A stretch of DNA of 64,000 nucleotides from contig CAZMOE010000003.1 in NCBI GenBank assembly GCA_964567855.1, positions 106,094 to 170,093 of the forward strand, given 5' to 3'. Below are positions 62,157 to 64,000 of this stretch, one piece after another. This DNA comes from Liminaster sp964567855 (lineage in GTDB: Bacteria > Bacteroidota > Bacteroidia > Bacteroidales > UBA3663). Position numbers and translations under genes: made by a program. The notes beneath the pieces were generated by a model. The model worked only from the letters and a program-made list of their open reading frames with translations. It was not told the DNA's origin and did no database searches. The first letter of the stretch is position 1. Every line of letters begins with the position of its first letter.

Positions 62157-63671
62157 TTATTTCCCCAGTCGGGCAAGAGCCATACGGGCCCTCGCAAGCG
62201 TCTCTTCCTTGCCCAGCAAATCGGTAATCAAGAAGATATGGGGTCCTCGTGCCGCCCCGACCAGCGTCACCCGGAAAGCATTCATGACTTTCCCCAACGG
62301 ATATTCTTTGGAAGCGATCCATTCTATGACTTTCGGCTCCAGAACAGCACCTGTCCAGTCTTCCTGTTGCTCCAAAAAGTCACACAATTCGCCGACATAG
62401 GCAGGCGCCTCCGCCTTCCACCATTTTTTAAGCGACTTTTCGTCATATTCTTCCGGAGCCTTGAAGAAGAAATTACATTCATTCCACAAATCCTGCGGAA
62501 AATTGACACGCTCTTTCATCAGACGGACAACAGCGACCGCTTTCTCGGCAGTCGTTTCGACATGATTGGCCTCCAGATCCTTTTGCAATGCCTCAATCAA
62601 GATCTTCTCATCGCAAAGTTGCAGATAATGATGATTGAACCACTTGATCTTCTGGTAATCGAACCGTGCGCCGTTCTTGGAGCAATGTTCCAGATTGAAA
62701 AGGCGGACAAGCTCGTCCATCGAAAGGATCTCCTGATCATTACCGGGATTCCACCCCAACAGCGCCAAGAAGTTAATGACTGCTTCAGGCAAATATCCGG
62801 ACTCACGATACCCCATCGATACAGCTCCGGAAGCCGGATCATGCCACTCGAGCGGGAACACAGGGAATCCGAACTTATCCCCGTCGCGCTTACTCAACTT
62901 CCCGTTGCCTTCCGGCTTGAGAAGAAGCGGCAGATGGGCAAATCGCGGAGCCTCCCATCCGAAAGCCCGGTAAAGCAACAGGTGCAACGGGGCTGAGGGC
63001 AACCATTCCTCTCCACGAATCACATGAGTCACTTCCATCAAATGGTCATCCACAATGTTGGCAAGATGATAGGTAGGCAATTCATCCGCAGATTTATAGA
63101 GGACCTTATCGTCCAGAATCGAGGAATTGATAGTCACCTCCCCGCGAATCATGTCATTGACTACGACATCTTCTCCCGGTTCAATTAAAAAACGAACCAC
63201 ATAGGGTGTGCCGGCAGCGATCAGACGGGCTGTCTCTTCGTCCCCCAATGTCAGAGAATTGCGCATCCGGCCACGCGTAGAAGCATCATACTGAAAATTC
63301 TCTACCGCAGAGCGGGCGGCATCCAGTTCCTCCGGAGTGTCAAAGGCGACATAGGCCTTACCGGCATCCAGCAATTGCCGGACATATTCTTTATAAATAT
63401 GACGTCGCTCAGACTGACGATACGGTCCGTGTGCCCCTCCAAAGCTGACACCTTCATCGAAATGGATTCCCAACCATTTGAAAGATTCGATAATATAATC
63501 CTCGGCACCGGGAACAAACCGTTGAGAATCGGTATCCTCGATACGGAAAATAAGTTCGCCGCCATGCTGACGGGCAAACAAATAATTATACAGGCAAGTA
63601 CGCACGCCCCCGATATGAAGCGGCCCCGTGGGACTCGGCGCAAAACGCACACGAACTTTTTTGTCAGACAT
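62157..63671 (-). CDS. gltX: Glutamyl-tRNA synthetase
   Basis: Charges tRNA-Glu with glutamate. 504 residues. Class I motifs are APSPTGPLHIGGVRT (HIGG at 19-22), FRIEDTDSQRFVP, and the KMSKS loop KLSKRDGDKFG near 257-267. The C-terminal anticodon-binding region has the length usual for bacteria. A promoter is not obvious in the 41-bp gap to xseB upstream, so co-transcription xseB-gltX-waaA is likely. Non-discriminating charging of tRNA-Gln cannot be judged from this; the nearby tRNA-Gln is incidental. Confidence 0.96.
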   Translation of the reverse strand: MSDKKVRVRFAPSPTGPLHIGGVRTCLYNYLFARQHGGELIFRIEDTDSQRFVPGAEDYIIESFKWLGIHFDEGVSFGGAHGPYRQSERRHIYKEYVRQLLDAGKAYVAFDTPEELDAARSAVENFQYDASTRGRMRNSLTLGDEETARLIAAGTPYVVRFLIEPGEDVVVNDMIRGEVTINSSILDDKVLYKSADELPTYHLANIVDDHLMEVTHVIRGEEWLPSAPLHLLLYRAFGWEAPRFAHLPLLLKPEGNGKLSKRDGDKFGFPVFPLEWHDPASGAVSMGYRESGYLPEAVINFLALLGWNPGNDQEILSMDELVRLFNLEHCSKNGARFDYQKIKWFNHHYLQLCDEKILIEALQKDLEANHVETTAEKAVAVVRLMKERVNFPQDLWNECNFFFKAPEEYDEKSLKKWWKAEAPAYVGELCDFLEQQEDWTGAVLEPKVIEWIASKEYPLGKVMNAFRVTLVGAARGPHIFLITDLLGKEETLARARMALARLGK

Positions 63672-63712
63672 AATGAGATTACTTTATCTATTATATATAT
63701 TAATGTACTCTA

Positions 63713-63934
63713 TCAGCACTCCGGCGCATCCTCATCCATGCTATCCAGCAGTCGGGCAAGCTCCTTGTCGGTACGGTTCAACTTCTCCCGGCAAAAACGT
63801 AACAACTCTACCGAGCGGGCTGTCAGTTCACACAAATGATCCACCTCGCAATCGGGGCTTTGTATCCTGTCGGCAATTTGCTCCAATTCTGCAATGGCCG
63901 CGGCATAAGTCATTTTTCTGTCTGAAGTTTTCAT
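63713..63934 (-). CDS. xseB: Exodeoxyribonuclease VII small subunit
   Basis: A 73-residue helical protein of the usual size for XseB. The family motif is visible as MTYAAAIAELEQIADRIQSP near the start and SVELLRFCREKLNRTDKELA later. It binds the large subunit XseA, which degrades single-stranded DNA; xseA would be expected just upstream, outside the window. It is first, within the window, of the probable xseB-gltX-waaA operon. Confidence 0.92.
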   Translation of the reverse strand: MKTSDRKMTYAAAIAELEQIADRIQSPDCEVDHLCELTARSVELLRFCREKLNRTDKELARLLDSMDEDAPEC

Positions 63935-63970
63935 GCGTCAGAGAATATGCTATTCTTTCATTTCAGGTCG

Positions 63971-63978
63971 CAAAGATA
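63971..63978 (-). promoter_or_regulatory. Candidate -7 element upstream of xseB
   Basis: TATCTTTG on the minus strand, 37 bp before the xseB ATG. The -33 region lies at the very edge of the window, with no TTTG visible. Confidence 0.4.
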
Positions 63979-64000
63979 CGGATTTTATCAATAAATATCT

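Overview
The window looks like a chromosomal segment of a member of the order Bacteroidales (phylum Bacteroidota). Evidence from the sequence: promoters of the TAnnTTTG (-7) / TTTG (-33) type instead of -35/-10 boxes, weak or absent Shine-Dalgarno sequences, many lipoproteins, NVEALA-type peptide precursors, 6-bladed beta-propeller lipoproteins, a GT3 glycogen synthase paired with a GT35 phosphorylase, a PiT transporter fused to a PhoU-like domain, and several RND and MacB-type efflux operons. I cannot name the genus.

Layout. 1-3.7 kb: secreted TonB C-terminal-domain proteins, one with two domains, plus one unknown secreted protein; AT-rich. 4.0-6.0 kb: a lipoprotein-type TPR/membrane/HTH regulator and a small exported protein. 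6.2-15.4 kb: core genes on the minus strand (tyrS, glycogen phosphorylase and synthase, uvrA). 15.6-24.4 kb: one RND efflux operon encoding adaptor, RND permease, TolC-like channel and a second RND permease.

24.7-40 kb: an accessory, mostly AT-rich region, all on the minus strand. In transcription order it has a TPR/membrane/HTH regulator with in-frame tandem repeats, a long palindrome beside a promoter, a small exported protein, a transglutaminase-like lipoprotein, an NVEALA peptide, a 6-bladed propeller, a thioredoxin-like/DUF1573 lipoprotein, another propeller, a second NVEALA peptide, two paralogous BF3164-type lipoproteins, a divergent signal peptidase I and an O-antigen ligase-like protein. 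A further propeller lipoprotein, a decayed propeller pseudogene and a compact composite repeat lie upstream. This is the most interesting part: it reads as a locus for making, processing or sensing small secreted peptides, of unknown function. Each NVEALA gene is followed at once by a hairpin with a T-rich tail.

40.4-64 kb: housekeeping and transport genes. They include rlmD, a possible small RNA, a C69 dipeptidase, an M23 peptidase, an ABC-2 type operon with a YtrA/GntR repressor and a likely operator, a MacB/MacA/TolC tripartite exporter with two permeases, a PiT phosphate transporter, an Lrp/AsnC regulator, a GH2 glycosidase, tRNA-Gln(CUG), and waaA, gltX and xseB in one probable operon. 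No CRISPR array, rRNA gene, complete insertion sequence or phage module was seen.
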